Part shown: piece by piece, positions 1-8,964 of the stretch
How positions within the stretch are numbered: the stretch's first letter is position 1
Layout: every line of letters starts with the position of its first letter
Notes under the pieces: generated by a model
The model's database searches: none
Seen by the model: the letters and a program-made list of their open reading frames with translations, nothing else
What the model was told of the DNA's origin: nothing
Made by a program: the position numbers and the translations under genes
Source: Asticcacaulis sp.
Lineage (GTDB): Bacteria; Pseudomonadota; Alphaproteobacteria; Caulobacterales; Caulobacteraceae
Direction: 5' to 3'
DNA length: 32,011 bases
Assembly: GCF_027484505.1 (NCBI RefSeq)
Contig: NZ_JAIXSV010000333.1
Location: forward strand, 1 to 32,011

Positions 1-2168
1 ACATCCAGATAGACGTCGGCTACCCCTTTCAGGGCCTCTTGCGGCACCTTGATGGTCCATGCGGCCGAAGCCCCGAAGCTCTCCGGTTCAGGCACGATGG
101 GTGTATTTCGCGGCCCCCAGGTCTTGAGCGGCGGCGCCTTGCCTGCCGGGCGCAAAAGCTGCCATTCGGCGGACAATTTTACCGTTGGTGCCAAGGCCGA
201 CCAGTTCTGAAACAGCCCTTTTGAAGGTTCAGGTTTTAGTTTCAGATTTGGGGATAAATTATCTGATAAATATGGATAAATCGCAAATTTGAATTGCGGG
301 TCGGTTTGCCGGAACGTCGCGCCACCCTCCGCGTTTCCAAAGACGTGTGCCGCACTCAGGATCAGGTGCGGACGACCCTGCACCGTCACAGTGGTCAGGC
401 TTTGTGCCTGCGCTTCGGTGAGAAGCAGAAAGCGTGCGCTCTTGCCGTTAGCACCTACGACGGAAACGATACGCCCCGTATCGGGTGTTACCCGTATCTG
501 AGTCCCCTGTCGGGTCTTTTGGGTCCCCGTAATCGTGCGTACCGCCTGTGCGTCAAAGACAAATTCCGGCTCGATCTGGCCCGTTGTGGCAAACACATAA
601 AGATCGCCCTTCCCGTCGTCGAACTTCGTCACCGGCTGCGCGGTTGCCCACAGGAGATCAACGCCCGAGAGGTCGAAATGCACGGGCCAGATGAAGGCGG
701 CCCCCTCCTCTACGGTCACGCCTTTCGACGGCAGGGTAACGCTTTTATCGCTGAGTTTAATCTCAAAGCGCGTATCCGGATGCGCGGGCGTGGCGTACTG
801 GCGCACATGGTTGTTGACGAAAACGAAGCCCGATTGGCCGTCTCCCCGGAACGCCCAGCGCAGGGTTTTCAGATCATCGGCGGCCGCGGGCTTTACCTCC
901 GGCGCGTAAACGCTCATTGGGGCCAGACGATTTCCGAAAGCCTGAAGGAAGGCGTGGATGGGTTTGAGTTTATTCAGGACCGGGTGCGCCTGACCATACT
1001 GACCCAGAGGGGCCTGAAAATCATATCCCAGCCTAGGCACGTCATTATAGCCACCGCTGGCCATGCTTTCGTCGCGTGACGGCGAACCCGGCGGATTCTG
1101 CCCGCCCTGAAACATATAATAGCCCAGAAGATTGACACCTGAGCCGACCTTGGTGACCACCATATCGGCAATATCGTCGGGGCTGATCAAAGGACGGCGA
1201 CGATACATCTGCGGCACACCGCCACCATACTCTGCGCCGAAAAAGGGCGTGATGTCGCTGTCACGCGCACCGTCATCCTGCGTCGAAGTGCGCCCCTGAG
1301 CCCCCAGACCCTTTTCATTGCGCACGCCAAACTGAAACAGATAGCTCGACTTGGGCGGTAAGATGCCAGATGAGGCCGACCACGGCTCATCGACATAGGT
1401 GCCGAACACCGGGATCACCTCGCCACGCGGAAAGACGGCATTGTCCCAGCCAGTTACAGTATATAGCGGTACATCAAAACCGTGCGCGCGCAACATCTCC
1501 TTCAGACGGGCAATATGCTCGCGCCCCTGGAGCGGCCCGGTGCGGTTATATTCGTTCTCGATCTGAATGCCGATCACCGGACCGCCGTCTTTCCACAGAA
1601 GCCCCATTGCCTGTTCGCCCACCTGCGCGAAAAAGGCATCCACATAGCCGAGATAGGTCGGGTCATTGCTGCGGGTCGGGACGGAATCCACCACCCAGTC
1701 CGGGATGCCGCCAAACCGTACCTCCGCATGGGCCCAGGGGCCAGGCCGCAAATAGACATAGAGGCCGTGTTTCTGCGCCAGCTGTATGAATTTGCGCAGG
1801 TTTCGATTGCCGCTCCAGTCGAAGTCACCGTGGCGTTCCTCATGGTGCTGCCAGATAACGTAGGTGGCAACGACCGTGACGCCCGCCGCCTTCATCTTGA
1901 GGAGCTGTTCTTCCCAATATTGTTCCGGAAAACGGGTATAATGAAACTCGCCCATGACCGGTAAAACGGGTTTACCATCAAGCGTCAGATAGCGGTCATT
2001 GACGCTAATGACCTGCCCCGAAGGCGACAGGCCTGTTCCCATCTTCAACAGACCTTCACGCGGTGCCGGGGGCGCAATCTGCGCATCGACCCGCATGGTT
2101 TCCGCCGAAGCCCATCCGCACAGCAGGGCCAGCACCGCGGTCGAAGCGGCCAGAAGATTTCCGTTCAT
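1..2168 (-). CDS. Secreted GH35 beta-galactosidase (3' part outside window)
   Basis: A reading frame without stops runs from an ATG at 2168 to the window edge, so 722 codons are visible and the C-terminus is missing. The start is chosen because an AGAGGG ribosome binding site lies about 8 bases upstream; an in-frame ATG at 2174 would be too close to it. Residues 1-22 form a classical signal peptide ending WASA, so the enzyme is exported. The early part is a TIM barrel of glycoside hydrolase family 35: GEFHYTRFP near residue 50, then QIENEY with the probable acid/base Glu206, and FGAEYGG with the probable nucleophile Glu313. The family removes terminal beta-galactose from plant or other polysaccharides. 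The long C-terminal part fits the beta-sandwich domains of bacterial members. Substrate specificity cannot be read from the sequence. It stands alone, transcribed in the same direction as hflX but 76 bases from it. Confidence 0.9.
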   Translation of the reverse strand, partial: MNGNLLAASTAVLALLCGWASAETMRVDAQIAPPAPREGLLKMGTGLSPSGQVISVNDRYLTLDGKPVLPVMGEFHYTRFPEQYWEEQLLKMKAAGVTVVATYVIWQHHEERHGDFDWSGNRNLRKFIQLAQKHGLYVYLRPGPWAHAEVRFGGIPDWVVDSVPTRSNDPTYLGYVDAFFAQVGEQAMGLLWKDGGPVIGIQIENEYNRTGPLQGREHIARLKEMLRAHGFDVPLYTVTGWDNAVFPRGEVIPVFGTYVDEPWSASSGILPPKSSYLFQFGVRNEKGLGAQGRTSTQDDGARDSDITPFFGAEYGGGVPQMYRRRPLISPDDIADMVVTKVGSGVNLLGYYMFQGGQNPPGSPSRDESMASGGYNDVPRLGYDFQAPLGQYGQAHPVLNKLKPIHAFLQAFGNRLAPMSVYAPEVKPAAADDLKTLRWAFRGDGQSGFVFVNNHVRQYATPAHPDTRFEIKLSDKSVTLPSKGVTVEEGAAFIWPVHFDLSGVDLLWATAQPVTKFDDGKGDLYVFATTGQIEPEFVFDAQAVRTITGTQKTRQGTQIRVTPDTGRIVSVVGANGKSARFLLLTEAQAQSLTTVTVQGRPHLILSAAHVFGNAEGGATFRQTDPQFKFAIYPYLSDNLSPNLKLKPEPSKGLFQNWSALAPTVKLSAEWQLLRPAGKAPPLKTWGPRNTPIVPEPESFGASAAWTIKVPQEALKGVADVYLD

Positions 2169-2174
2169 TGGCAT

Positions 2175-2244
2175 TTCCCTCTTTTTTTGATTGGGAAATT
2201 TGTACGACAATAAGCCGTGCCCGCCAAGCGCTGTATCGAAAAAT
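2175..2244 (-). promoter_or_regulatory. Possible promoter of the GH35 gene
   Basis: On the minus strand, between the hflX stop and the GH35 start, a TTGGCG and a TACAAA box are 17 bases apart. This is the spacing of a housekeeping promoter but the boxes are only moderate matches. No terminator hairpin for hflX was found here, so read-through from hflX is also possible. Confidence 0.25.
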
Positions 2245-3591
2245 CTATGTCCGACCTGTCATCTGTTCGTAGCGGCCCAGAGCCTGATCGCTCAGCTTGA
2301 CCTTCAGATGGATATGACCGGTTTCGTCATCAAACCGATCCAGCACGCGGCCCTGAGTGTACAGAAAGGCCAGAAGCTGACCGTCCTGTGGCGCCAGTTC
2401 GACGTCGATTTCGGTACCGGCTTCGTCCACCTTGAGCGCTATATCGCTGAGGAGCTTTTCGATCCCCTCGCCCGTGATGGCCGACACCATGATCGGCTTG
2501 TTCATGGCGCGATCAAGTACGGCGCGGCTGTAGAGGATGTCGCGGGCCTCCTCGTCCAGCAGGTCGATCTTGTTCCACACCTCGATCAGGCGCGATTTGT
2601 CGAGGTCAGGATGGATATGGGTGAGCACCTGCATCACGTCCTGCGCCTGCGCGTCGCTTTCGGGGTTCGACATGTCGCGCACGTGCAGGATCAGATCGGC
2701 CTCCAGCACCTCTTCCAGCGTAGCGCGGAAGGCGGCAACCAGTTCGTGCGGCAGGTCGGAGATAAAGCCCACCGTATCGGAAATAATAGCGGCCCGTCCG
2801 CCCGGCAGTTTCAGCGTGCGCAATGTCGTGTCGAGCGTGGCGAACAGCATGTCCTTGGCCAGCACTTCGGCGCGCGTCAGGTGATTGAACAGGGTCGATT
2901 TGCCGGCATTGGTATAGCCGACGAGCGCCACAATCGGGTACGGCACCTTTTTGCGCGCGCTGCGGTGCAGGCTGCGGGTGCGGCGCACCTCGTCCAGTTC
3001 GCCCTTGAGCAGCTTGATCTTGTCGGCAATCATACGACGGTCGAGTTCGATCTGGGTTTCGCCGGGGCCGCCGGTCGTGCCTGTGGCGCGCTGTCGCTCA
3101 AGGTGGGTCCAGGTGCGCACCAGCCGCGAACGCTCGTATTCCAGTCGCGCCAGCTCGACCTGAAGCTTGCCTTCGCGTGTGCGGGCGCGACGACCAAAGA
3201 TTTCGAGAATAAGGCCGGTGCGGTCGATGACCTTGCGTTCCCAGGCCTTTTCGAGATTGCGCTGCTGGATTGGCGTCAGGGTGGTGTTGACGATGACGAG
3301 ATCGGCTTCGACCTCTTCGCACAGAGTGACGATCTCCTCGACCTTCCCGGAGCCGAACAGGGTGGCAGGGTTGGGCTTACGCACCCGCGCCGTGTCGGCG
3401 GCAACAATGTCAAGGTCGAGCGCGATGGCCAGACCGGCCGCTTCGTCCAGACGTGACTCATCATAGCGCCGCGCCGCAGGTACGCCTTGCGGCTGACGCG
3501 GCGAAGACGGCGCGTGCGGTGCGGCCATGTCGGGGTCGATAATGACCGCACGCTGGGTTTCCGGCGTGCGGTTTACAAATTTGGTGGTCAA
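2245..3591 (-). CDS. hflX: GTPase HflX, ribosome-associated
   Basis: HflX binds the large ribosomal subunit and, in other bacteria, splits stalled or hibernating ribosomes. The 448-residue product has the N-terminal HflX domain with the glycine-rich linker (GTTGGPGETQ, about 171-180), a coiled region, then the G domain: GYTNAGKS at 225-232 (G1), DTVGF at 272-276 (G3), NKID at 340-343 (G4) and SAITGEG at 370-376 (G5). All GTP-binding motifs are intact. The first codon is TTG at 3591, supported by AAGGA five bases upstream; the next in-frame ATG is at residue 22, without a better site. It follows hfq by 18 bases on the same strand, the usual hfq-hflX arrangement, so the two are probably cotranscribed. 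Confidence 0.95.
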   Translation of the reverse strand: MTTKFVNRTPETQRAVIIDPDMAAPHAPSSPRQPQGVPAARRYDESRLDEAAGLAIALDLDIVAADTARVRKPNPATLFGSGKVEEIVTLCEEVEADLVIVNTTLTPIQQRNLEKAWERKVIDRTGLILEIFGRRARTREGKLQVELARLEYERSRLVRTWTHLERQRATGTTGGPGETQIELDRRMIADKIKLLKGELDEVRRTRSLHRSARKKVPYPIVALVGYTNAGKSTLFNHLTRAEVLAKDMLFATLDTTLRTLKLPGGRAAIISDTVGFISDLPHELVAAFRATLEEVLEADLILHVRDMSNPESDAQAQDVMQVLTHIHPDLDKSRLIEVWNKIDLLDEEARDILYSRAVLDRAMNKPIMVSAITGEGIEKLLSDIALKVDEAGTEIDVELAPQDGQLLAFLYTQGRVLDRFDDETGHIHLKVKLSDQALGRYEQMTGRT

Positions 3592-3609
3592 AAGAGTCCT
3601 TTGGACGAC

Positions 3610-3858
3610 TTAATCGTCCGAGTCTTCTTCCTGCTCATACAACTGCACCGGCGCAGCGGGCATGATGGTCGAGATCGCGTGCTTATAGACCAGTTGCGAC
3701 TGACCGTCGCGGCGCAGCAGCACGCAGAAATTATCGAACCAGCTAACGATGCCCTGAAGTTTGACGCCGTTGATCAGGAAGATGGTGAGAGGCGTTTTGG
3801 ATTTACGAACGCTGTTGAGGAACGTGTCCTGCAGGTTTTGTTTCTTTTCGTGGGACAT
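3610..3858 (-). CDS. hfq: RNA chaperone Hfq
   Basis: Hfq is a hexameric Sm-like protein that pairs small RNAs with messenger RNAs. The 82-residue product has the normal alphaproteobacterial length. The Sm1 part holds QNLQDTFLN (proximal-face RNA-binding residues) and the phrase LINGVKLQG. The Sm2 part ends with YKHAIST, the conserved uridine-pocket motif. The short tail is acidic (EQEEDSDD), unlike the long tail of the E. coli protein. The ATG is preceded by AAGGG seven bases upstream. The 181-base gap to dat leaves room for its own promoter. Confidence 0.98.
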   Translation of the reverse strand: MSHEKKQNLQDTFLNSVRKSKTPLTIFLINGVKLQGIVSWFDNFCVLLRRDGQSQLVYKHAISTIMPAAPVQLYEQEEDSDD

Positions 3859-3966
3859 TTAGTCGCCCTTCTTGTTAGACATTGCGAGCCCAAAACGGGC
3901 TTCACACACAGACATAAGCAAAAGTCACGAAATCACAACGCACTGGCGTACATAATTTCGTGAAGT

Positions 3967-3996
3967 ATCATAGGCGACAATCGGTGAACAATTCAA
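3967..3996 (-). promoter_or_regulatory. Possible hfq promoter
   Basis: On the minus strand a TTGAAT box (3991-3996) and a TATGAT box (3967-3972) are separated by 18 bases, about 110 bases before the hfq start. The -10 box is good and the -35 box moderate. No hairpin is evident between dat and this site, so hfq may also be read from upstream. Confidence 0.3.
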
Positions 3997-4039
3997 CCGA
4001 ACACTACATAACATAATATTTCGGTGGAATTCCAAACCT

Positions 4040-4912
4040 TTACAGATCAATGCCGGCGGAACGCTGAGCCCGCTGTATATAGGCCTCACGCAGCCGCAGC
4101 GACAATTCGCCCGGCACACCCTCACCGATCAGCGAATCGTCGATCTGCACAATGGGCATAACGAAGGTCGAGGCCGCCGACAGGAAGGCCTCCCTGGCGC
4201 GTTTGGCTTCTTCCAGCGTGAAAGCGCCTTCGGAGACATCCACACCCTCTGCCCGCAGGATGTCGAGCAGGCTGATGCGCGTCACGCCCGGCAGGATATT
4301 AGCCCGCAGGCTGCGCGTCTTTACCTCGCCCTCCGTTGTGACAATATAGACGTTGGCCGACCCGCCTTCAGTGACGAAACCTTCGGCATCAACAAAGATC
4401 ACATCGGAGGCCCCCGCCTCACGTGCGACCTGTTTGGCCAGCACATTGGGCAGCAGCCCGACCGTCTTGATATCACAGCGGCCCCAACGGTTATCGGGAG
4501 CCGACACCACGCGGATGCCCTTGCGCGCCTTGCTCTCTGCCGCCTGACGATCCACCGGCTTGGCGGTGATGACCAGAGCCGGTTTAACCGGCGCCTTCGG
4601 GAAGAAGTGGTCACGCGGGGCCACACCGCGGCTCACCTGAAGATAAACCAGCCCCTCACCAATGCGGTTGCGACGGATGACCTCGTTCAGCACCACCACC
4701 AGAGACGCGCGCGGCATCGGCATAGCGATATGCAACTCACGTAAGGAACGCTCCAGCCGGTTCAGGTGCCCGGCCAGATCAGCCAGTTGCCCGCCAAATA
4801 CCGACCACACCTCATAGACGGCGTCGGCAAACTGATAGCCGCGATCCTCAATGTGCACGGCAGCATCGGCATGGCGCACATAGGCACCGTTCACATAGGC
4901 AATACGGGACAT
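4040..4912 (-). CDS. dat: D-amino-acid transaminase, PLP fold type IV
   Basis: The enzyme is predicted to transfer amino groups between D-amino acids and 2-oxo acids, supplying D-Ala or D-Glu for the cell wall. The 290-residue product is the usual length. It opens with AYVNGAYV and FADAVYEVW, has the likely PLP lysine Lys149 (CDIKTVGLLPN), and TEGGSANVY at 181-189, which holds the glutamate that contacts the pyridine nitrogen. The start is the ATG at 4912; an upstream in-frame codon at 4942 would add ten unconserved residues and overlap a repeat. A branched-chain aminotransferase or aminodeoxychorismate lyase has the same fold, but the position between ntrX and hfq, where alphaproteobacteria carry dat, favours this call. 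Confidence 0.88.
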   Translation of the reverse strand: MSRIAYVNGAYVRHADAAVHIEDRGYQFADAVYEVWSVFGGQLADLAGHLNRLERSLRELHIAMPMPRASLVVVLNEVIRRNRIGEGLVYLQVSRGVAPRDHFFPKAPVKPALVITAKPVDRQAAESKARKGIRVVSAPDNRWGRCDIKTVGLLPNVLAKQVAREAGASDVIFVDAEGFVTEGGSANVYIVTTEGEVKTRSLRANILPGVTRISLLDILRAEGVDVSEGAFTLEEAKRAREAFLSAASTFVMPIVQIDDSLIGEGVPGELSLRLREAYIQRAQRSAGIDL

Positions 4913-4937
4913 GGTAATCTCAATAATCCGGAAAGAC

Positions 4938-4996
4938 TCCAAGGGGCGCAGGCCCCCAAAAGACGAAAAGACTCAAGGGGCCGCAGGCCCCTTGAC
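4938..4996. repeat. Two tandem copies of a GC-rich hairpin; probable ntrX terminator
   Basis: One perfect hairpin has a ten-base stem at 4973-4982 and 4986-4995 with a gca loop. Thirty bases before it lies a decayed copy sharing GACTC, AAGGGGC, GCAGG and CCCC (4936-4957). Read on the minus strand, the good hairpin follows ntrX and is followed by AGTCTTTTCGTCTTTT, so it can act as a terminator or attenuator before dat. Confidence 0.6.
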
Positions 4997-5067
4997 CCCC
5001 TTAACTATTCGCGCCCAATCGGCAATGCAAGAGACAGGTTACGAGGCGTTTCCTCAGGCCTCTCGCC

Positions 5068-6471
5068 TTAAACCTCTTCGTCTTCAACGCCACGAATATG
5101 GGCCAGACCCAGAGACTTCAGCTTGCGGTGCAGGGCTGAACGCTCCATGCCGATAAAGTTGGCTGTACGCGAAATATTGCCGCCGAAGCGCACGATCTGC
5201 GACGACAGATATTCGCGTTCAAACACTTCACGGGCGTCGCGCAGCGGCAGGGCGATAATGCGCTCCGGGCGGATGGCCCCGGCAACGGCCGATTCCACGA
5301 CCTCGGCCGGCAGCATCTGCGCCGTGATCGGCTCGGACGGATCGCCAGAGGCCAGGATCAACAAGCGCTCTATATTGTTGCGCAATTGCCGGACATTGCC
5401 CGGCCATTCGTGCACCTGAAGAGTCGCCATCGCATCTTCGGACAGGGTGCGTTTGGGCAGGCCCTGAGCACGCGAAATGCGTTCAATGAAGTAGTTGACC
5501 AGTTCGGCAATATCACTGCGGCGTTCAGACAGGCCGGGAACACGCACCGGCACCACATTGAGGCGATGGAACAGGTCTTCGCGGAAACGCCCGGCGGCGA
5601 TTTCCTGCGTCAGATCCTTGGAGGTCGAGGAAATGACGCGCACATCGACCTGCACGTCATTGACGCCTCCAACGCGTACGAAGCGCTGTTCGACCAGCAC
5701 CCGCAGGATGCGGCTTTGTGACTCCATGGGCATGTCGGCCACTTCGTCGAGGAACAGGGTGCCGCCGTGGGCGCGTTCGAACACGCCGATCTTGCGCGGG
5801 CGGCCCTCTTCGCCCTCTTCACCGAACAGTTCGACGTCGAGACGCTCAGGTGTCACCCCGGCGGACGAGATCGGCACGAATTCGCAGCGCGCACGGGGGC
5901 TGGCTTCGTGGATCATGCGCGCTACCAGTTCCTTGCCCGACCCGGCGGGGCCGGAGATCATGATGCGCGAATTGGCGGGGGCGACCTTGGCGATCGTGGT
6001 GCGCAGAAGTTGCGCCGCCGCCGAATTGCCGATTAAGCCGTCCGGAACCACGGCCTGCCCGCGCAGGCGGCGGTTTTCACGGCGCAGGGACGCCAGTTCA
6101 AGTGCTCTCTGAACCACCATGATCAAGCGTTCGGTTTTAAACGGCTTTTCGATAAAGTCGTAAGCGCCGCGCTTAATGGCCGAGACAGCGGTTTCGATGG
6201 TGCCGTGACCCGAAATCATGATCGCCGGAATATCCGGGTCCAGTTCGCGGATGACGTCGAGCAGTTCCAGCCCGTCCAGCCCACCGCCCTGCATCCAGAT
6301 GTCGAGCACGCATAAAGACGGCTTGCGGGCCTTGATCGCCCGCAACGCCGCACCGGAATCTGCGGCCGTTCTGACCGAATAGCCTTCGTCTTCGAGAATG
6401 CCCGCGATCAGTTCGCGGATATCGGCCTCGTCATCGACCACCAGAATATCTACGCCAGATGATACCTTCAT
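5068..6471 (-). CDS. ntrX: Response regulator NtrX (receiver, AAA+, Fis-type HTH)
   Basis: NtrX is the regulator partner of NtrY and controls nitrogen, redox or envelope genes in alphaproteobacteria. The receiver domain (about 5-120) has the acidic pair DDE and the phosphoacceptor Asp57 in VLDIWM. The AAA+ domain has Walker A GPAGSGKE (174-181) and Walker B LFLDEVAD (about 239-246). The C-terminal 45 residues form a Fis-like helix-turn-helix (NISRTANFIGMERSALHRKL). After ELFG, where sigma54 activators carry GAFTGA, this protein reads EEGEEGRPRKIGVF, so the sigma54-contact loop is absent. ATG at 6471 overlaps the ntrY stop as TGATG and has GAGGG four bases upstream; a GTG one codon earlier is less likely. 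It is cotranscribed with ntrY. Confidence 0.95.
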   Translation of the reverse strand: MKVSSGVDILVVDDEADIRELIAGILEDEGYSVRTAADSGAALRAIKARKPSLCVLDIWMQGGGLDGLELLDVIRELDPDIPAIMISGHGTIETAVSAIKRGAYDFIEKPFKTERLIMVVQRALELASLRRENRRLRGQAVVPDGLIGNSAAAQLLRTTIAKVAPANSRIMISGPAGSGKELVARMIHEASPRARCEFVPISSAGVTPERLDVELFGEEGEEGRPRKIGVFERAHGGTLFLDEVADMPMESQSRILRVLVEQRFVRVGGVNDVQVDVRVISSTSKDLTQEIAAGRFREDLFHRLNVVPVRVPGLSERRSDIAELVNYFIERISRAQGLPKRTLSEDAMATLQVHEWPGNVRQLRNNIERLLILASGDPSEPITAQMLPAEVVESAVAGAIRPERIIALPLRDAREVFEREYLSSQIVRFGGNISRTANFIGMERSALHRKLKSLGLAHIRGVEDEEV

Positions 6472-8681
6472 CACACCCTCATCAGTCTTGCCCCGCTATC
6501 GGGAGCTTCATTGGTTTGAGCCGGAGCCTGGGTCTTGGGTAACCGCAATATGGCCCGCGCCCCGCTCAGATGGACGGCGTCCGCCAGATAGAATTCGCCG
6601 CCATGATCTTCGAGAATGCGCTTGACGATGGCGAGGCCGAGCCCCGTCCCTTTCTCGCGCGTGGTTACATAGGGTTCGGTCAGGCGGTCGCGGTCCTTGT
6701 CCGGCAGACCGATACCGTCATCTTCGATTTCGATAGTCAGGAACCCATCGCTCAGGTGCATCTCGACCCGCATCTGACCGCCCTCGCCGTCACCATTGGC
6801 CATATGGCGCGAGACAATGGCTTCCCCGCCGTTTTTGAGCACATTGCCCAGCGCCTGCGACAGAAGGCGGCCGTCGCAGACGACCGTCACCTCCGGCAGG
6901 GGCTCGACAATGTCGATCTGCACATCCGGCTTGGCCACGCGCTGTGAGAAGACCATCTGGCGCACAAGCTCCGCCGCGTCTTCTTCGGCAAAGTTCGGCA
7001 CCGGCATCCGCGCAAAGGCCGAAAACTCATCGACCATGCGCCCTATATCACCGACCTGACGCACAATCGTGTCGGTCAGGCGGTCAAAGGTTTCGCCATC
7101 GGTTTCGATCTGCGAACGGTATTTGCGTTTCAGGCGTTCCGCCGACAACTGGATCGGCGTCAGGGGATTCTTGATCTCATGCGCGATGCGGCGTGCCACA
7201 TCCTTCCAGGCGGCGTTACGCTGAGCGGCCACAAGGCGCGTAATATCGTCAAAGGTCAGAACCGCACCGCCCGTATCCAGCGATGAGGCCCGCACGCGCA
7301 CGCGACGCGTATCGCCCTTGCGCACCAGATCGACCTCGGCCTCCTCGACCTTGTGCGGCGTCACCTTATCCAAAAGCTCGCAGATTTCGGGGGCCAGTTC
7401 ACGGATATGCTGTCCGAAGGACTCTTCGGTAGGGATCGACAGGAAGTGGGCTGCGTGCCGGTTGATAGCCGAAATCTGCTCGTTTTCGTCAATGCCGATA
7501 ATGCCTGCCGAAATTTCCGACAGCACGGTTTCGATAAAGCGACGGCGTTCCTCGGCCTCTTCATTCGCCGATTTCAGCGCTGCCTGCTGGCTTTGCAGGT
7601 CGCTGGTCATGCGGTTGAAGGCGCGCGAGAGCACAGCGATATCTTCGGACTGCTTGTCGGTCATAACACGTGCATTCAGATCGCCCGACGCGACCTTGTC
7701 CGCCGCCTGCACCAGCCGGGCGACGGGCACGGCGATGGAGTCCGCCGCCGAGGTGCCGACCCAGATGGCCCCGATCAGCACCAGCAGCACGGTCTCCATA
7801 TAGGCCAGCGCAAATACCCCCTGCACGCGGACCGAATTGCGGGCAGATTCCCGAAGCGCATCAATGGCTTCCTTGGCGCTTTGCACCTTGGGCACGATGC
7901 CGGGCGTCAGGGTTTTGACCGCATACAACTTGGCTCCGTTATAGCCCTGAAGCGGATAGATCATGCGGATCGTATCCGGTGCCGCAAACAGACCACCTCC
8001 GATATCGCCTTCATTGGCTGTGTCTATCGCCACCTGATTGGGGGCCAGATAGGGCGGCGCACCGGGGTTTTCCGCCCGCGCCAGCACCTGCCCGCTGTCG
8101 TCGATAATATAGACCGCCGCCAGTTCCCCGCGGATCGAAATCAGTTCACGCAGGGCCTGCGAAAAGCTGAGGCGCTCTGAAAACATGCGGATCAATTCAG
8201 GCCGTTGCAGATCACGGGCAATGTCGGTCAGTGTGTCGCGCGCCGTATTGGTCTGGGTTTCGATAAAAGCGGCCCCGATGTCGGCGCTGTTTTCGACGGA
8301 AGACTGCACACGCGCCGAAAACCAGGTTTCCACACCGCGATTGACCAGCACACCAAAAAACAGGGCCACGACAAAGGCCGGCGTCACGGCCGCCAGAGCA
8401 AACAGGGTCACAAAGCGCACATGCAGGCGCGTCCCCGCATCCTTGGCCCGTGACCGCGCCAGTTGCAGCACCCGCCGCAAGACGAAGAAGCTCAGGCCCA
8501 GAAGCAGCGCCAGGTTCAGACAGACAAGGCTGAAGAGAAAGACGCTCGACGGCCCCAGCGGCCCGGCACCCGGTGCCGCAATGATGATCCAGATAATAAA
8601 AGCGGTCATCAGGGCCGACAGGGCATAGGCACTCACCATGGCCAAACGGCCACGACCGGCATTTTTCAGCCCCCGCGTCAT
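6471..8681 (-). CDS. ntrY: Membrane sensor histidine kinase NtrY
   Basis: NtrY phosphorylates NtrX. Numbered from the ATG at 8681 the product is 736 residues. Transmembrane segments lie near 14-36, 46-68, 91-113 and 293-310, with a periplasmic sensing region of about 180 residues between the last two. A HAMP linker, a PAS domain (about 385-480), the H-box AHEIKNPLTP with His501, and a HATPase domain (NVLKNGGEA, DDGIGLP, GTGLGLAIV) follow. The start is uncertain. Open frame extends to a TTG at 8807, preceded by GAGG, but its first 16 codons would be read from a dispersed repeat (8759-8821). A TTG at 8729 is another option. I chose the first ATG, which leaves 13 residues before the first membrane segment. 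It is translationally coupled to ntrX. Confidence 0.92.
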   Translation of the reverse strand: MTRGLKNAGRGRLAMVSAYALSALMTAFIIWIIIAAPGAGPLGPSSVFLFSLVCLNLALLLGLSFFVLRRVLQLARSRAKDAGTRLHVRFVTLFALAAVTPAFVVALFFGVLVNRGVETWFSARVQSSVENSADIGAAFIETQTNTARDTLTDIARDLQRPELIRMFSERLSFSQALRELISIRGELAAVYIIDDSGQVLARAENPGAPPYLAPNQVAIDTANEGDIGGGLFAAPDTIRMIYPLQGYNGAKLYAVKTLTPGIVPKVQSAKEAIDALRESARNSVRVQGVFALAYMETVLLVLIGAIWVGTSAADSIAVPVARLVQAADKVASGDLNARVMTDKQSEDIAVLSRAFNRMTSDLQSQQAALKSANEEAEERRRFIETVLSEISAGIIGIDENEQISAINRHAAHFLSIPTEESFGQHIRELAPEICELLDKVTPHKVEEAEVDLVRKGDTRRVRVRASSLDTGGAVLTFDDITRLVAAQRNAAWKDVARRIAHEIKNPLTPIQLSAERLKRKYRSQIETDGETFDRLTDTIVRQVGDIGRMVDEFSAFARMPVPNFAEEDAAELVRQMVFSQRVAKPDVQIDIVEPLPEVTVVCDGRLLSQALGNVLKNGGEAIVSRHMANGDGEGGQMRVEMHLSDGFLTIEIEDDGIGLPDKDRDRLTEPYVTTREKGTGLGLAIVKRILEDHGGEFYLADAVHLSGARAILRLPKTQAPAQTNEAPDSGARLMRV

Positions 8682-8758
8682 TCGGGCCCATGATAGGCCG
8701 AAGCGCCGCCTGATACCTGTGTCTTTCAAAACCCAGCTTTCCAGATGCCACAATGGAA

Positions 8759-8858
8759 CGCAATCCGATAAAGTGGGCACCACTTTATGAATAAATTGCG
8801 CGTTCAAACAAACCTCAGAGCGTGCTGAGTTTGTGCGCTAACGCAGTACGCTCCGAGG
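8759..8858 (-). repeat. RIME-like dispersed repeat, copy 1, with terminal hairpin
   Basis: The core 8759-8821 matches the core at 11421-11484 closely. Both contain a CCGATAAAGTGG block, ACCACTTT, AAATTGCGCG, CAAACAAA and a closing AGAGC. The centre is a palindrome, AAAGTGG-gc-aCCACTTT. Beyond it, 8813-8823 and 8848-8858 are inverted repeats matching at 10 of 11 positions. It lies between dusB and ntrY and on the minus strand comes after dusB, so it may end dusB transcription. Confidence 0.65.
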
Positions 8859-8964
8859 GTGGCATTTGTGCACTACTGTGTCTGAATATCAACATCTATG
8901 TTGCAAGAATGCGCCGAATTTGCCGACACGCGATCACGAAATGTTTTCGGATTCGCCTGAGAGG

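Noticed and set aside
2191-3456. 421-codon open frame on the plus strand
   Set aside because: It is wholly antisense to hflX, has no recognisable motif, and arises from high-GC codon bias in the real gene.
8682-8807. 42-codon extension of ntrY to a TTG at 8807
   Set aside because: Its first codons are the dispersed repeat. It is not excluded, as GAGG precedes the TTG, but the shorter start is more economical.
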